Assembly (NCBI GenBank): GCA_018268105.1
Contig: JAFDXG010000134.1
Span: 1-35,559, forward strand
Direction: 5' to 3'
DNA length: 35,559 nt
DNA from: Bacteroidota bacterium
GTDB taxonomy: Bacteria > Bacteroidota > Bacteroidia > Chitinophagales > Chitinophagaceae
Of the stretch, positions 25,455-34,753 are shown piece after piece (position 1 is the stretch's first letter; each line of letters opens with the position of its first letter). The translations under genes and the position numbers were made by a program. The notes beneath the pieces are model-generated. The model made no database searches, had not been told where the DNA came from, and saw only the letters and a list, made by a program, of their open reading frames with translations.

Positions 25455-26276
25455 TTTTTTGATCGCCTTTGCCAGCATGTTGGAGATCACTTCACATCCC
25501 TTGTCCGAAGGGTGTAGTCCATCGTAAGTCATGTCTATAGCATCAGGGGGGTATGGGTAATCGTCGTGCCGGGGATCAAAGGGGATACTAATAAAATCGG
25601 GATAGGGATAATTTTTGTATGTCCCTGGGTTTGATGGGTCTTTAAGATGTTTGAACTTTACCAGGTTCTTTTGAGTTATCCCGCTTTTGTTGTAAAGATC
25701 AATTACAGGGAGATGTTCATATTTTCCTATAGCTTTAATGGCATCAGCAAATAGTGCCAGCGACTGATTATTTTTTTCTTTGTAAGATCCGTAAGCGTTA
25801 TTCGTCATATCATTGATGTACACGAAATCGGAACGCTGCATAGGGGTAATAAGAATGATTTCAGCATCTTTGTTGAGTTGTTTGAGTTTGTCTATAATGA
25901 TACGAAAAGATCCAAATACAGTTTGGTTACCGGTGTTGTTTTGATAATCTGAAATTTTACCAACGGGGCGTCCCTGCCACCAGTCATTAGTTCCAAGAAA
26001 AACACTGTATATATCAGCTTTTACAAGCCCGAGGTTATTTATTTCTTTGGCAATACCCCCGGATGTCCAGCCATTATGCCCCTGGTTAATATACTTCAGC
26101 CCCGGTATTTTTTCTGCAACTCTTGTAAGATATCCTTTTTTCAGGCGATTGTCTGTTTCATCCTGGTGATCGTTAAGATAGGTAATAGAATCTCCGATTG
26201 CTACCCAGGAGATTTGTTTTTGAGTAAAACCGTATATGCAAAAAATAATAATGAGAAGAATGACAATTTTTTTCAT
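25443..26276 (-). CDS. Secreted SGNH/GDSL hydrolase
   Basis: 277 aa with a signal peptide (1-18, ending GFTQ). Block I is AIGDSITY with Ser30 as nucleophile, the GxND block is FLGTNDWW, and the C-terminal DGLHPSDKG holds the catalytic Asp and His. Family members are esterases, lipases or carbohydrate acetylesterases; the substrate is not visible. The last 12 bp overlap the 3' end of the convergent collagen-like pseudogene. Confidence 0.92.
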   Translation of the reverse strand: MKKIVILLIIIFCIYGFTQKQISWVAIGDSITYLNDHQDETDNRLKKGYLTRVAEKIPGLKYINQGHNGWTSGGIAKEINNLGLVKADIYSVFLGTNDWWQGRPVGKISDYQNNTGNQTVFGSFRIIIDKLKQLNKDAEIILITPMQRSDFVYINDMTNNAYGSYKEKNNQSLALFADAIKAIGKYEHLPVIDLYNKSGITQKNLVKFKHLKDPSNPGTYKNYPYPDFISIPFDPRHDDYPYPPDAIDMTYDGLHPSDKGCEVISNMLAKAIKKLLR

Positions 26277-26368
26277 TCAATAGATCTTTTTTGTTTTGAA
26301 ATTATATCATTCATCCTATGATGATCCATATAAATTATATTATTTTTATCCGATAAATGTAATATAAA

Positions 26369-26770
26369 ATGCAATCCCGTGAAATAGTATTATGGGTGAT
26401 TCGATTGATTATAGCAGTAATTCTGTTTTCTTTAGTTTGGAGTAAATTTCAGGTACAGCCGGATGGTTTAAATGATTTTACTGCAATTGGGATAGATCCA
26501 AAAGGAAGAATATTATATGGAATTGTTGAACTTATTGCAGTTTTGCTGTTGCTCATACCCCGTACTACAGGATGGGGCGCAATACTGCTGATTTTTACCA
26601 TGACTTCAATTATTTTTTCATATTTCAGCAGCCACGAGGGAGGGACAATAAATGGTGTTACTTCAATATTCTACAAATCAATTATTGTGTGGGCAGGTAG
26701 TGTTATTCTTTTTATAAAGTACAGGGGACAGGTATTGCGTATGGTTAACAGGCTATTGAATCGTATATAG
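26369..26770 (+). CDS. DoxX-like small membrane protein
   Basis: 133 aa with four hydrophobic segments (about 8-25, 47-63, 68-85, 102-120). The pattern VWSKFQV..GRILYGIVELIAVLLLLIPRT resembles DoxX/DoxD-family proteins of Bacteroidota, most of unknown function, some linked to thiol or redox stress. Stands alone between divergent and convergent neighbours. Confidence 0.75.
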   Translation: MQSREIVLWVIRLIIAVILFSLVWSKFQVQPDGLNDFTAIGIDPKGRILYGIVELIAVLLLLIPRTTGWGAILLIFTMTSIIFSYFSSHEGGTINGVTSIFYKSIIVWAGSVILFIKYRGQVLRMVNRLLNRI

Positions 26771-26832
26771 TTTGAGTGGGTGAAGATCTCAGGTTTTAGG
26801 GTTCAATGTTCATATCCCATAAATGAAAGCCT

Positions 26833-27753
26833 CTAACTTAGTCCGTATATAGATTTTGCAGATCTAAAGGTATTGCAATGTGCCTCTGTTATGATTTTTA
26901 TATCTGAAGAATATCCCCCGCCCATTGCAACTACACAGGGAATTTGTAAAGTTTTTAGTTTTGTAAAAACCATTTCATCACGCTGCTTACAACCGTTTAG
27001 GGTTACACGAAGTTTTCCAAACTTATCAGTTTCGAGAATATCGACTCCTGAAAGATAAAAAGTCATATCAGGGTTAACCTGCGGGAGTAGTTTATCTAAT
27101 GCTTGGTCCAGGAGCTTCAGGTACTCATCATCCCCTGTATTATCTTTCAGTGGAATATCAAGATTGCTTCTTTCCTTTTTGAAGGGATAATTGTGTTCTC
27201 CGTGCATACTGAATGTAAATACGCGGTCTTCTTTTTCAAATATTTTTGCAGTTCCGTTGCCCTGGTGTACGTCTAAATCAATGATCAGTATTTTTTTAGC
27301 CATCAATTGATAAAGCATATAGTTGGCAGCAACTGCAAAATCATTCAACAGGCAAAAGCCTTCACCCCTGTCGCTAAAGGCATGATGTGTTCCTCCGGCT
27401 ACATTTAATGCTATACCTGAATGAAGGGCTGCATGGCAACAGTTGATTGTTCCCTGGGTAATGATTAGCTCCCTTTCTGTTAGCAGAGGCGATTGCGGGA
27501 ATCCGATTTGTCTTTGTTCCCGGTCACTCAGTTCCTGATTCTTAAGTTTTTTCAGGTAGCCTTCTGTGTGGGTGAGTAAAATCCATTTGTCTTCACATAC
27601 AGTGGGAGCAACAATATTTGTATTGGTGATAGTACCCTCATGCAGCAACTGACCGGGGATCAGATCATATTTTATCATGGGAAAGCGGTGACCTTCTGGT
27701 AAAGGGTGAGTGTACACTGGTGCAAATGCCACATATAATAATGAAGGTGTCAT
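26833..27753 (-). CDS. Histone deacetylase / acetoin-utilisation family protein
   Basis: 306 aa, zinc amidohydrolase of the class I/IV histone-deacetylase superfamily, probably acting on acetylated lysines or acetyl-polyamines. Catalytic pair His123-His124 (GGTHHAF); zinc ligands Asp161 and His163 (DLDVHQGNGT) and Asp238 (LSGVDILETD); substrate-tunnel GGGYS near the C-terminus. Cytosolic. The physiological substrate in bacteria is usually unknown. Divergent from the flavin reductase gene. Confidence 0.94.
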   Translation of the reverse strand: MTPSLLYVAFAPVYTHPLPEGHRFPMIKYDLIPGQLLHEGTITNTNIVAPTVCEDKWILLTHTEGYLKKLKNQELSDREQRQIGFPQSPLLTERELIITQGTINCCHAALHSGIALNVAGGTHHAFSDRGEGFCLLNDFAVAANYMLYQLMAKKILIIDLDVHQGNGTAKIFEKEDRVFTFSMHGEHNYPFKKERSNLDIPLKDNTGDDEYLKLLDQALDKLLPQVNPDMTFYLSGVDILETDKFGKLRVTLNGCKQRDEMVFTKLKTLQIPCVVAMGGGYSSDIKIITEAHCNTFRSAKSIYGLS

Positions 27754-27868
27754 GCTGCAAATATCAGGTTATATTTATGTAGAAGAGGCGATAGATACTG
27801 TCGATATTTAAAATACTCCCGAACAGATAACCGGTATATTATTTTACCTTTATAGAAAAATACATGTG

Positions 27869-28534
27869 ATGAAAGAAGTTGTAAAAATTTTAAGTATTGA
27901 ACAGGTAACCCATGATGTTAAGAAGTACCGTTTTGAAAAACCTGAGGGATATCGCTTTGAACCCGGACAGGCAACAGATGTTTCTATTAATCAGGAAAAA
28001 TGGAAAGGGGAGTTGCGTCCATTTACGTTTACCAGTTTAAATGAATGGCCGTTTCTAGAGTTTACGATTAAGTCATACCGGGATCATGATGGTGTTACCC
28101 ATGCACTGGATACACTTCGGGCAGGTGATGAACTGATTATACATGATGTGTGGGGGGCTATTGAATATAAAGGTGAAGGCATTTTTATTGCCGGTGGCGC
28201 CGGTATTACTCCCTTTCTCGCGATCCTGAGACAGTTATATAAGGAAAAGAAAATAGGAAAGAATCAGTTGTTTTTTTCAAATAAAACTGAATCAGATATT
28301 ATTCTTCGCGAAGAACTGACAACAATGCTTGGTAATAATGTGCATTTTATTTTGACCCGGTCATCCGCGCCAGGAACTGAGAAAGGGTATATAGATAAAA
28401 AATTTCTGCAAAAAAACATAAACGATTTTTCAAGACCTTTCTATGTGTGCGGGCCAGACAAAATGGTTCAGGAGATAAGCAATACCTTATTGTCTCTTGG
28501 TGCTTCTCCTGAAACGGTTGTATTTGAGCAATAG
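27869..28534 (+). CDS. FAD/NAD-binding oxidoreductase (ferredoxin reductase-like)
   Basis: 221 aa, family of ferredoxin-NADP reductases and flavodoxin reductases. An N-terminal FAD-binding barrel (RPFTFTSLNEWP, about 50-60) is followed by a NAD(P) domain with GGAGITPFLAILRQL (about 110-125) and the C-terminal YVCGPDKMV motif. There is no 2Fe-2S domain, so it must work with a separate electron acceptor. The ATG at 27869 is chosen over a GTG one codon earlier. Only 8 bp separate it from the TauE/SafE permease gene, so they are probably co-transcribed; a shared role in sulfur or organic-acid handling is speculation. Confidence 0.9.
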   Translation: MKEVVKILSIEQVTHDVKKYRFEKPEGYRFEPGQATDVSINQEKWKGELRPFTFTSLNEWPFLEFTIKSYRDHDGVTHALDTLRAGDELIIHDVWGAIEYKGEGIFIAGGAGITPFLAILRQLYKEKKIGKNQLFFSNKTESDIILREELTTMLGNNVHFILTRSSAPGTEKGYIDKKFLQKNINDFSRPFYVCGPDKMVQEISNTLLSLGASPETVVFEQ

Positions 28535-28542
28535 GTTTTCGG

Positions 28543-29313
28543 ATGTCAAAAAACCTATACCTAATGAACCTACTTCCCGATTATTCTGCTGCAAATTGGA
28601 TGCTGCTTGCAATTGCAGGTTTCTGTATCGGGATGTCAAAAGCTGGTCTGAAAGGAGCTGATATGCTCAATATTACAATCATGGCAATTGTATTGGGGAG
28701 TAAGACTTCTACCGGGGTGGTATTACCCTTGCTTTGTGTGGCCGATATTTTTGCTGTCTTATATTATCACCGTCATGCCAACTGGTCGCATTTTTGGAAA
28801 CTGGCTCCCTGGATTATGGCCGGTGTACTTACTGGGGTATTGATAGGAAAGAATATGGATGAGTATTATTTCAAAAAATTGATGGCGATTATTATTGTGA
28901 TAGCAGTATTCATTATGATTTTTCTGGAGGTAAGGAAGTCTATGGTACTCCCATCAAATAAGTTATTTGGATCCTCATTAGGACTGATAACAGGTATCAC
29001 TACTATGCTGGGCAACCTTGGCGGTTCATTTGCCAATATTTATTTCCTTGCCATGCGTTTCCCTAAAAAAGATTTTATAGGTACTGCTGCATGGCTTTTT
29101 CTTTGTATTAATTTTTTTAAGCTGCCTTTTCAATTCTTTTTCTGGGATAATATAAACGCCTCAACACTCAGCACCGACCTGGTGCTGATACCTGCATTAG
29201 GTCTCGGTTTTTGGACTGGTATTAAAATTGTTTCATTAATACAGGAGAACAGTTACAGAAAATTTGTAATTGCAATGACATTGATCGGGGCAATTTTTAT
29301 TTTTCTACGGTGA
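28543..29313 (+). CDS. TauE/SafE family membrane permease
   Basis: 256 aa, inner-membrane protein with about eight hydrophobic segments. The two similar halves carry the family patterns GMSKAGLKGADMLNI and TTMLGNLGGSFANIYFLA. TauE/SafE proteins move sulfite, sulfoacetate or other small organic anions; the substrate is unknown here. It follows the flavin reductase by 8 bp. Confidence 0.9.
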   Translation: MSKNLYLMNLLPDYSAANWMLLAIAGFCIGMSKAGLKGADMLNITIMAIVLGSKTSTGVVLPLLCVADIFAVLYYHRHANWSHFWKLAPWIMAGVLTGVLIGKNMDEYYFKKLMAIIIVIAVFIMIFLEVRKSMVLPSNKLFGSSLGLITGITTMLGNLGGSFANIYFLAMRFPKKDFIGTAAWLFLCINFFKLPFQFFFWDNINASTLSTDLVLIPALGLGFWTGIKIVSLIQENSYRKFVIAMTLIGAIFIFLR

Positions 29314-29434
29314 TGAAATACATTAATGAATAGTTGAGATATTATAGATGCGAAATACTTCTGTGATAAACTGCGTAAACTGTGAGAGAAATATTTGTTC
29401 ACAATTGCTGCCAACGCATACAACAAATTATTTT

Positions 29435-29474
29435 AAATAAAATTGCCACGAAACTTATTTATCCCGTGGCAATT
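29435..29474 (-). terminator. Terminator of the M16 peptidase gene
   Basis: A perfect 10-bp inverted repeat (AATTGCCACG at 29441-29450, CGTGGCAATT at 29465-29474) with a 14-nt loop, followed on the minus strand by a T-rich run. It lies 25 nt past the peptidase stop, between convergent genes. Confidence 0.65.
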
Positions 29475-29498
29475 ACTGGTATAGTTGCAATACTATTC

Positions 29499-32339
29499 TT
29501 ATTTCTTTTCCTTTTCTGCCGGCATCAATACAGCAGTAAAATGATTTTTGCCATTGAATAACAGTTTTGCTGCATCCTGTACTTCTTTAGCAGTCAGCTT
29601 ATCAACATAAGAGTCAAAATGTACAAAACGATCGATATTTTCTCCTTCGGTTTTCATGGCAAGTAAGTTAGTGAGCCAGGCTCCATTTTGTTTAATCTGC
29701 TCTTTATGAGATTCACGCCATTGTTGTTTTACTTTATCCAGGTTTTGCTGAGATGGACCATTCTTTTTAATTAATGTAATTTCGTTTTGCATAGCTTTAA
29801 TTAAGGTATCTACCTTTTCGGGTCCGCAGGGAAGTTGTACTACAAATTGATAATAGGAATAAGGCACTTTATGTAATCCCCCAAAAATGCCCCCACCGTA
29901 AATTCCCTGAATCTTTTCCCGCAACTCTTCAATAATACGGATATTCAGCACTTCTGTAACAGCGCTTGCCCTAAAATCGAGGTCCTGGCTATAGGGGATT
30001 TCTCCGTAATCAAAAGTAATGATCATACTTTTCTGTTCTTCACCTTTATGTATGGTAAGATCCTTTTCCCCGGTAATAGGACGAAGTTTACGATCAATAT
30101 AATTTGACTTTTTGCCTTTTGCAGGGAGACTCGCGATATAGGTCTCTATTAATGGAATAATTTGTTCGTTATTAAAACTTCCGGTAAATACAAAATGCAT
30201 TCCTGTGGCATCACCAAATCTTTCATGGTAAATCTGTATAACCCGGTCTGTATTAATGCTGTCAAAATAACTTGCTTTAGGCACATTTATCGGGGCAAGA
30301 GGGCTATTGTGATACAGTGTTCGCATAACCGTGTCAAAGAATACTGCCTGCGGGTTAGCGCTAAGCATTGTGAGTTGTGCTTTATTTTTTTGTATATACG
30401 ATTTGAAAAGCGTTGTGTCTGTTCTGGGTTCGGTAAATTTAAGGTAAGTGAGCTGAAACATGGTTTCAAGGTCTTTTACCGTTGAATTACCCCTTATACC
30501 TTCTGTTGTATTGCTAAGTGTAGGCGATGCAGAAACAGATTTTCCGGCGAGCACTTTTTGTAAATCGGTAGGTGTGAAACTTCCGAAGCCCATTGCATTG
30601 ATGGCAGACATGGCATAGGTGGCATTATACCGGTCAGTTACTCCATAGTTGCTTGTTCCGCCATAGCGGGATGCACCCATCAATATTTCATCATTTTTAA
30701 AATCAGTGGGTTTTAATGTAACGGTTACACCATTTGAAAGCAGCAGATCAGTTGTCCCCAGCACTTTGTTTGTTGTTTTTCGTATTACTTTTCCTGCGAT
30801 AGGTTTTTTGGCAAGGAGGTCTTCGGCAATCACTTTTTCTTCATAAGGTTTTACATCTGCCTTTTCAGCCAGGGCAATGGTTTGCAACAAGCCTTCAGGA
30901 GTGGGTAGTTTTATATCATTTTTTTCCGGTCCTGTGATATAGGCAAAAATATTCTGATTCCCCCTGATCAAGTCTGCCATCCTATTAATATCCGTTACTG
31001 AAATACCCGGCAGCAACTCTTTTACTAAATTGAATTCAGCAGCAATTCCAGGTATAGGCGACTGCTCAAGAAAATGCTGAATATATTCATTCACAAAACT
31101 GGATGATTCCATTTTGTTGCGATCGTTATACGCTTTTTCATAAGTTGCAAGAATATTTTTCTTCGCCCTTTCCAATTCAGGGTCAGTAAATCCAAATCTT
31201 TTTACTTTCTCAATTTCTTCTATTGCTGCAGTGATTGCTTTTGTTGGTTCTTTGTCGCCTGATGAAGCATAAACTTCAAGGTTTTCATAACCCCGGGTAA
31301 AGTTGTTGAACATGACCCCACCATATACAAATGGCGGGTTTTCCTGTTGGGTAAGCTCCTGCATGCGTTTGTTGAGCATCGTTGTAAAAAGGGACTTTAT
31401 CATATCCTGCCTGTACGCACCGTTAGTAGTAACCGGTTCAGTTTTATAAGCTGGAAATTCTACCGCCGCATCATAGCCGGTGGCTTCTTTGTCTGTTACT
31501 ATTAGGGCATCATTTTCTGTATAAGGAGGAACCGTAGCCGTTTTGCGTTCTCTTTCATTGACAGGATTAGCGAGACTGCTGAAATGTTTTTTAATCATAT
31601 CTTCTGCAGTTTGCTTAGAAATATCGCCCACTACAATAACCGCCATCAGATCGGGGCGATACCAGTCTCTGTAAAATCTTCGAATCGCATCATATTTGAA
31701 TGTTTTGATAATGCTGTCTTTACCGATAGGAAGGCGTTCAGCATATAAAGACCCTTTGAGCAATCCGGGAAATATTTTTTTAAACATTCTTTCTTCTGCG
31801 CCTTTGCCCAGGCGGCTTTCTTCCAGAATAATCGGGCGCTCATTATCTATGTCATCATCGAGGTAAGTTACATTATGTGCCCAGTCTTCCAGTACCCTGA
31901 AGCCTTTTTCGAGATTTGCGGGTTTATCTATGGGAATTGGAAGAATATAAATGGTTTGATTAAAACCGGTGTTGGCATTAAGATCATTGCCGAATCCAAC
32001 GCCTATATCCTGAAGGAATGAAACAATATCATTTTTCTTAAAATTTTTGGTGCCGTTGAAGGCCATGTGTTCTGCCATGTGAGCCAGCCCAAGCTGATCA
32101 TCGTCCTCGTTGATAGACCCCGCATTTACTACCAGTCGCAGTTCTACTTTTTGTTCCGGTTTTGCATTGTGCTTTATGTAATAAGTAAGTCCGTTCGGCA
32201 GTTTTCCAATGGTGATACTGCTGTCTACCGGTAGTTTTTCATTGAGGTTAATTTGGGCCTGCAAAACAGCAAACTGCATAATTAACACTACTAAAACAGG
32301 AAGATGTTTGAGAATGAATTTTTTAAACATAGGTTTCAT
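29499..32339 (-). CDS. M16 family zinc metallopeptidase (insulinase-like), secreted
   Basis: About 946 aa. A signal peptide (about 1-28, VLQAQ) is followed by two M16 halves. The first half has the inverted zinc motif HMAEH (His87, Glu90, His91) and the downstream Glu in ILEESR (about 173-174) as third ligand. The second half lacks the motif and serves as the closing half of the clam-shell. It is the usual single-chain, roughly 900-residue form of Bacteroidota, exported to the periplasm to degrade small peptides. Start at the ATG at 32339 (MKPMFKK); the ATG at 32330 is nearly as good, since a TACTTTTG promoter box sits at 32346-32353. A longer TTG start at 32369 is rejected. Confidence 0.94.
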   Translation of the reverse strand: MKPMFKKFILKHLPVLVVLIMQFAVLQAQINLNEKLPVDSSITIGKLPNGLTYYIKHNAKPEQKVELRLVVNAGSINEDDDQLGLAHMAEHMAFNGTKNFKKNDIVSFLQDIGVGFGNDLNANTGFNQTIYILPIPIDKPANLEKGFRVLEDWAHNVTYLDDDIDNERPIILEESRLGKGAEERMFKKIFPGLLKGSLYAERLPIGKDSIIKTFKYDAIRRFYRDWYRPDLMAVIVVGDISKQTAEDMIKKHFSSLANPVNERERKTATVPPYTENDALIVTDKEATGYDAAVEFPAYKTEPVTTNGAYRQDMIKSLFTTMLNKRMQELTQQENPPFVYGGVMFNNFTRGYENLEVYASSGDKEPTKAITAAIEEIEKVKRFGFTDPELERAKKNILATYEKAYNDRNKMESSSFVNEYIQHFLEQSPIPGIAAEFNLVKELLPGISVTDINRMADLIRGNQNIFAYITGPEKNDIKLPTPEGLLQTIALAEKADVKPYEEKVIAEDLLAKKPIAGKVIRKTTNKVLGTTDLLLSNGVTVTLKPTDFKNDEILMGASRYGGTSNYGVTDRYNATYAMSAINAMGFGSFTPTDLQKVLAGKSVSASPTLSNTTEGIRGNSTVKDLETMFQLTYLKFTEPRTDTTLFKSYIQKNKAQLTMLSANPQAVFFDTVMRTLYHNSPLAPINVPKASYFDSINTDRVIQIYHERFGDATGMHFVFTGSFNNEQIIPLIETYIASLPAKGKKSNYIDRKLRPITGEKDLTIHKGEEQKSMIITFDYGEIPYSQDLDFRASAVTEVLNIRIIEELREKIQGIYGGGIFGGLHKVPYSYYQFVVQLPCGPEKVDTLIKAMQNEITLIKKNGPSQQNLDKVKQQWRESHKEQIKQNGAWLTNLLAMKTEGENIDRFVHFDSYVDKLTAKEVQDAAKLLFNGKNHFTAVLMPAEKEKK

Positions 32340-32414
32340 TTTGTGCAAAAGTATAGAAATACCCAGCAAAGGTTTTACCGTTGATACATTAAATTATGCT
32401 AAAGTTTAATGTGC

Positions 32415-33866
32415 TCAGAACGAAAGTTTTCCCTGGTAGAAGTCCAGTATCCTGGTGCGGAATATATATTCATACCAGGTTTGGTTAAGATTGAGCCTCG
32501 CCCTGTCGTAATTATTCTTGGTGATGAGGTATTCTGTTGAAACAATTGTGCCCAGATTGAAACGTATCTCTGCCGATCTGAAAGACTCTTTGTACTGCAT
32601 AGCCTGCTCCAGCAGTGCCTTGTAGCGATTGTATGCTGAAGTCATATCCACATAGGCTTTCTCAATAGTTTGACGGAGTATGCGTTTTGTATTTTCCGAT
32701 TCAAGGTTTACATATTTTGCTTGCAGTTTTGCCTTTTTCACGTTTGTTGTTACCTGAAGATTATTGAAAATAGGAATACTGAGACTTAGTCCTATATAGC
32801 TTCCAAGATTATTTTTAAGCTGATTGTTATATGATATTTTTTGTTGATCGTAATGCTGTCTTTCTTCGTACACAGGTGTTTTTATGCTATTAATCATCAC
32901 ATAAGCACCCGTAGCTGTCTCCGTGGTGGTAGTGGGTATCATTGAATTTGATATACTTGAATAATTACTGCCGAGACTTCCATTGAAACTTAATGAAGGG
33001 AAATACCCGCCTTTAACTACACTTACGTTTTTTTCAGCGCTTTTAACTCGCAAATCCACTGCTTTTATCTGTGCAAGATTTTGTAGTGAAGTTTCGTACA
33101 CCTGCAGTGCAGTTGCCGGATACATTTCGAGCAACTCGCCTTCGGATAGTCGTTGCAGTTGCATATTTTTATCATAAGGGATATTCATTAACTGTGCAAG
33201 ATTTAGCCTGGCAGTTTGTAAAGCGGCATAGTTATTTACGGTGTTTATTTCATCGCCGGAGAGTTGACCTTTCATATCAGAAAGCATATAGGACCCAATG
33301 ACGCCTTTCTCCAGCAAAATATTTAATCTCTCTACCTGTTTACGGGTAACCTCAGTCTGCTCCGACATGATGCGCCAGGTATCTTCGGCATTTAATACGG
33401 TAAGATAGGCAAGGATAATATCAAGTGTGAGTTTGTCTTTAGACTGCTGCCATTCCATTTCACTGGCTTGATAGGCATACCCTGTTTGCCTGATGAGGTT
33501 TTGCAATTGTAACCCGCTGAAGAGAATAATGCCGGCATTCAACCCGATGTTTGAAGATGAAAATCGCTGGTCAATATAGCCATTGGTGAAGGGATCAATA
33601 GCTCGTCCCTGGTTCCATCCGTATCCCCAGTTGCCGTTCAGGTTGGGCAAAAGATTGGCCTTTGCTTTTTGCCAGTCTGCTTTTGCTGACTGGGCAGCCA
33701 GTTCACTTTGCTGCACTGGTATATTATTTTCAAGACCGGTTTCCACACATTCTTTTAGTGAGTATATTTTTTTGTTCAGGCTGTCCGTTTGTGCCAGGCA
33801 ATATATACTGATAAAACAAGTACAAAACCCTACTATAATTTCTTTTTTCATCTTTTGTATTTTCAT
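32415..33866 (-). CDS. TolC-family outer-membrane efflux protein
   Basis: 483 aa with a signal peptide (1-25, YCLAQ) and the two OEP repeats of TolC proteins. Visible are the coiled-coil hairpins (LKECVETGLENNIPVQQ, KANLLPNLNGNWGYG) and the second repeat with NNLGSYIGLSLSIPIFNN. The trimer forms a channel across the outer membrane and periplasm for an efflux pump or type I exporter. It starts 3 bp after the ABC ATPase stop, so the two are one operon. No periplasmic adaptor or permease gene follows; the M16 peptidase gene is next. Confidence 0.94.
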   Translation of the reverse strand: MKIQKMKKEIIVGFCTCFISIYCLAQTDSLNKKIYSLKECVETGLENNIPVQQSELAAQSAKADWQKAKANLLPNLNGNWGYGWNQGRAIDPFTNGYIDQRFSSSNIGLNAGIILFSGLQLQNLIRQTGYAYQASEMEWQQSKDKLTLDIILAYLTVLNAEDTWRIMSEQTEVTRKQVERLNILLEKGVIGSYMLSDMKGQLSGDEINTVNNYAALQTARLNLAQLMNIPYDKNMQLQRLSEGELLEMYPATALQVYETSLQNLAQIKAVDLRVKSAEKNVSVVKGGYFPSLSFNGSLGSNYSSISNSMIPTTTTETATGAYVMINSIKTPVYEERQHYDQQKISYNNQLKNNLGSYIGLSLSIPIFNNLQVTTNVKKAKLQAKYVNLESENTKRILRQTIEKAYVDMTSAYNRYKALLEQAMQYKESFRSAEIRFNLGTIVSTEYLITKNNYDRARLNLNQTWYEYIFRTRILDFYQGKLSF

Positions 33867-33869
33867 GGA

Positions 33870-34532
33870 TTATTCAACTTTTCCGTCAAGCAGGTTGATA
33901 ATGCGCGAACCAAATTCTGCATTTTTTTCAGAGTGGGTAACCTGAATAATGGTAACTCCATCTTCCTGGTTGAGTTTTTGAAACAGTTTCATAATTTCTT
34001 CCCCTTGTTTAGAGTTGAGATTACCTGTGGGCTCATCAGCTAAAATGAGTTTGGGTTTGGCTACCAGGGCACGCGCTATACCTACCAGTTGTTGCTGTCC
34101 GCCTGACAATTGCGTGGGGAATAAATCTTTTTTACCAACAATTTGAAAACGATCGAGAATATCAGCTACTATGGCTTTCCGTTCGGAGGATTTCATATCC
34201 TGGTATATCAGTGGTGTTTCAATGTTTTCGTATACCGTCAGTTCGTCTATGAGATGATATGCCTGGAAGACAAAACCAATATATTTTTTATACCATTGCG
34301 ATCTTTGTTTTTCTTTCATTAAATGCACAGCCTCTCCCATAAAATAGTGGTAGCCTTCTGTAGGGTCATCAAGCATTCCGATTATATTCAGTAAAGTAGA
34401 TTTGCCCGAACCCGAAGGTCCCATCACGGATACAAATTCTCCCTCTTGTATTCTCAAATCAATATCTTTGAGAATATAGATTTTATTGCCACCGGCAGTC
34501 ACCGATTTTGAAATCTTTTTGAGCTCTATCAT
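33870..34532 (-). CDS. ABC transporter ATP-binding protein (LolD/MacB-like)
   Basis: 220 aa, ATPase of the MacB/LolD/FtsE type. Walker [10 protein letters not shown] (38-46), Q-loop VFQAYHL, signature [15 protein letters not shown], Walker [11 protein letters not shown]-loop VTHS. The signature carries QLV where most members have QRV (Arg to Leu). Start at the ATG at 34532 ([10 protein letters not shown]); a longer frame to 34625 has no support. This type of ATPase normally works with an FtsX-like permease, often plus an HlyD adaptor and TolC. Only TolC is beside it, so the permease must be encoded elsewhere. Confidence 0.93.
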   Translation of the reverse strand: MIELKKISKSVTAGGNKIYILKDIDLRIQEGEFVSVMGPSGSGKSTLLNIIGMLDDPTEGYHYFMGEAVHLMKEKQRSQWYKKYIGFVFQAYHLIDELTVYENIETPLIYQDMKSSERKAIVADILDRFQIVGKKDLFPTQLSGGQQQLVGIARALVAKPKLILADEPTGNLNSKQGEEIMKLFQKLNQEDGVTIIQVTHSEKNAEFGSRIINLLDGKVE

Positions 34533-34753
34533 AATATATTTTTTTCGGGAATAGCAGTTAATACCCCCTGTTTTACTTAAAATATCATAAATACAATGCC
34601 ATTCATCCGGTCGTTTGAAAATCAACGGGTTGCGGATATGGTTTTTTTTACACTGTCCGGTTTTGATACACCTTGGGTTTGATAATGATACATTTAATCT
34701 CTAAGTGTTCAAAGCCAATTTGATATATCTTCACTCAAAAATTAAATACGGAT

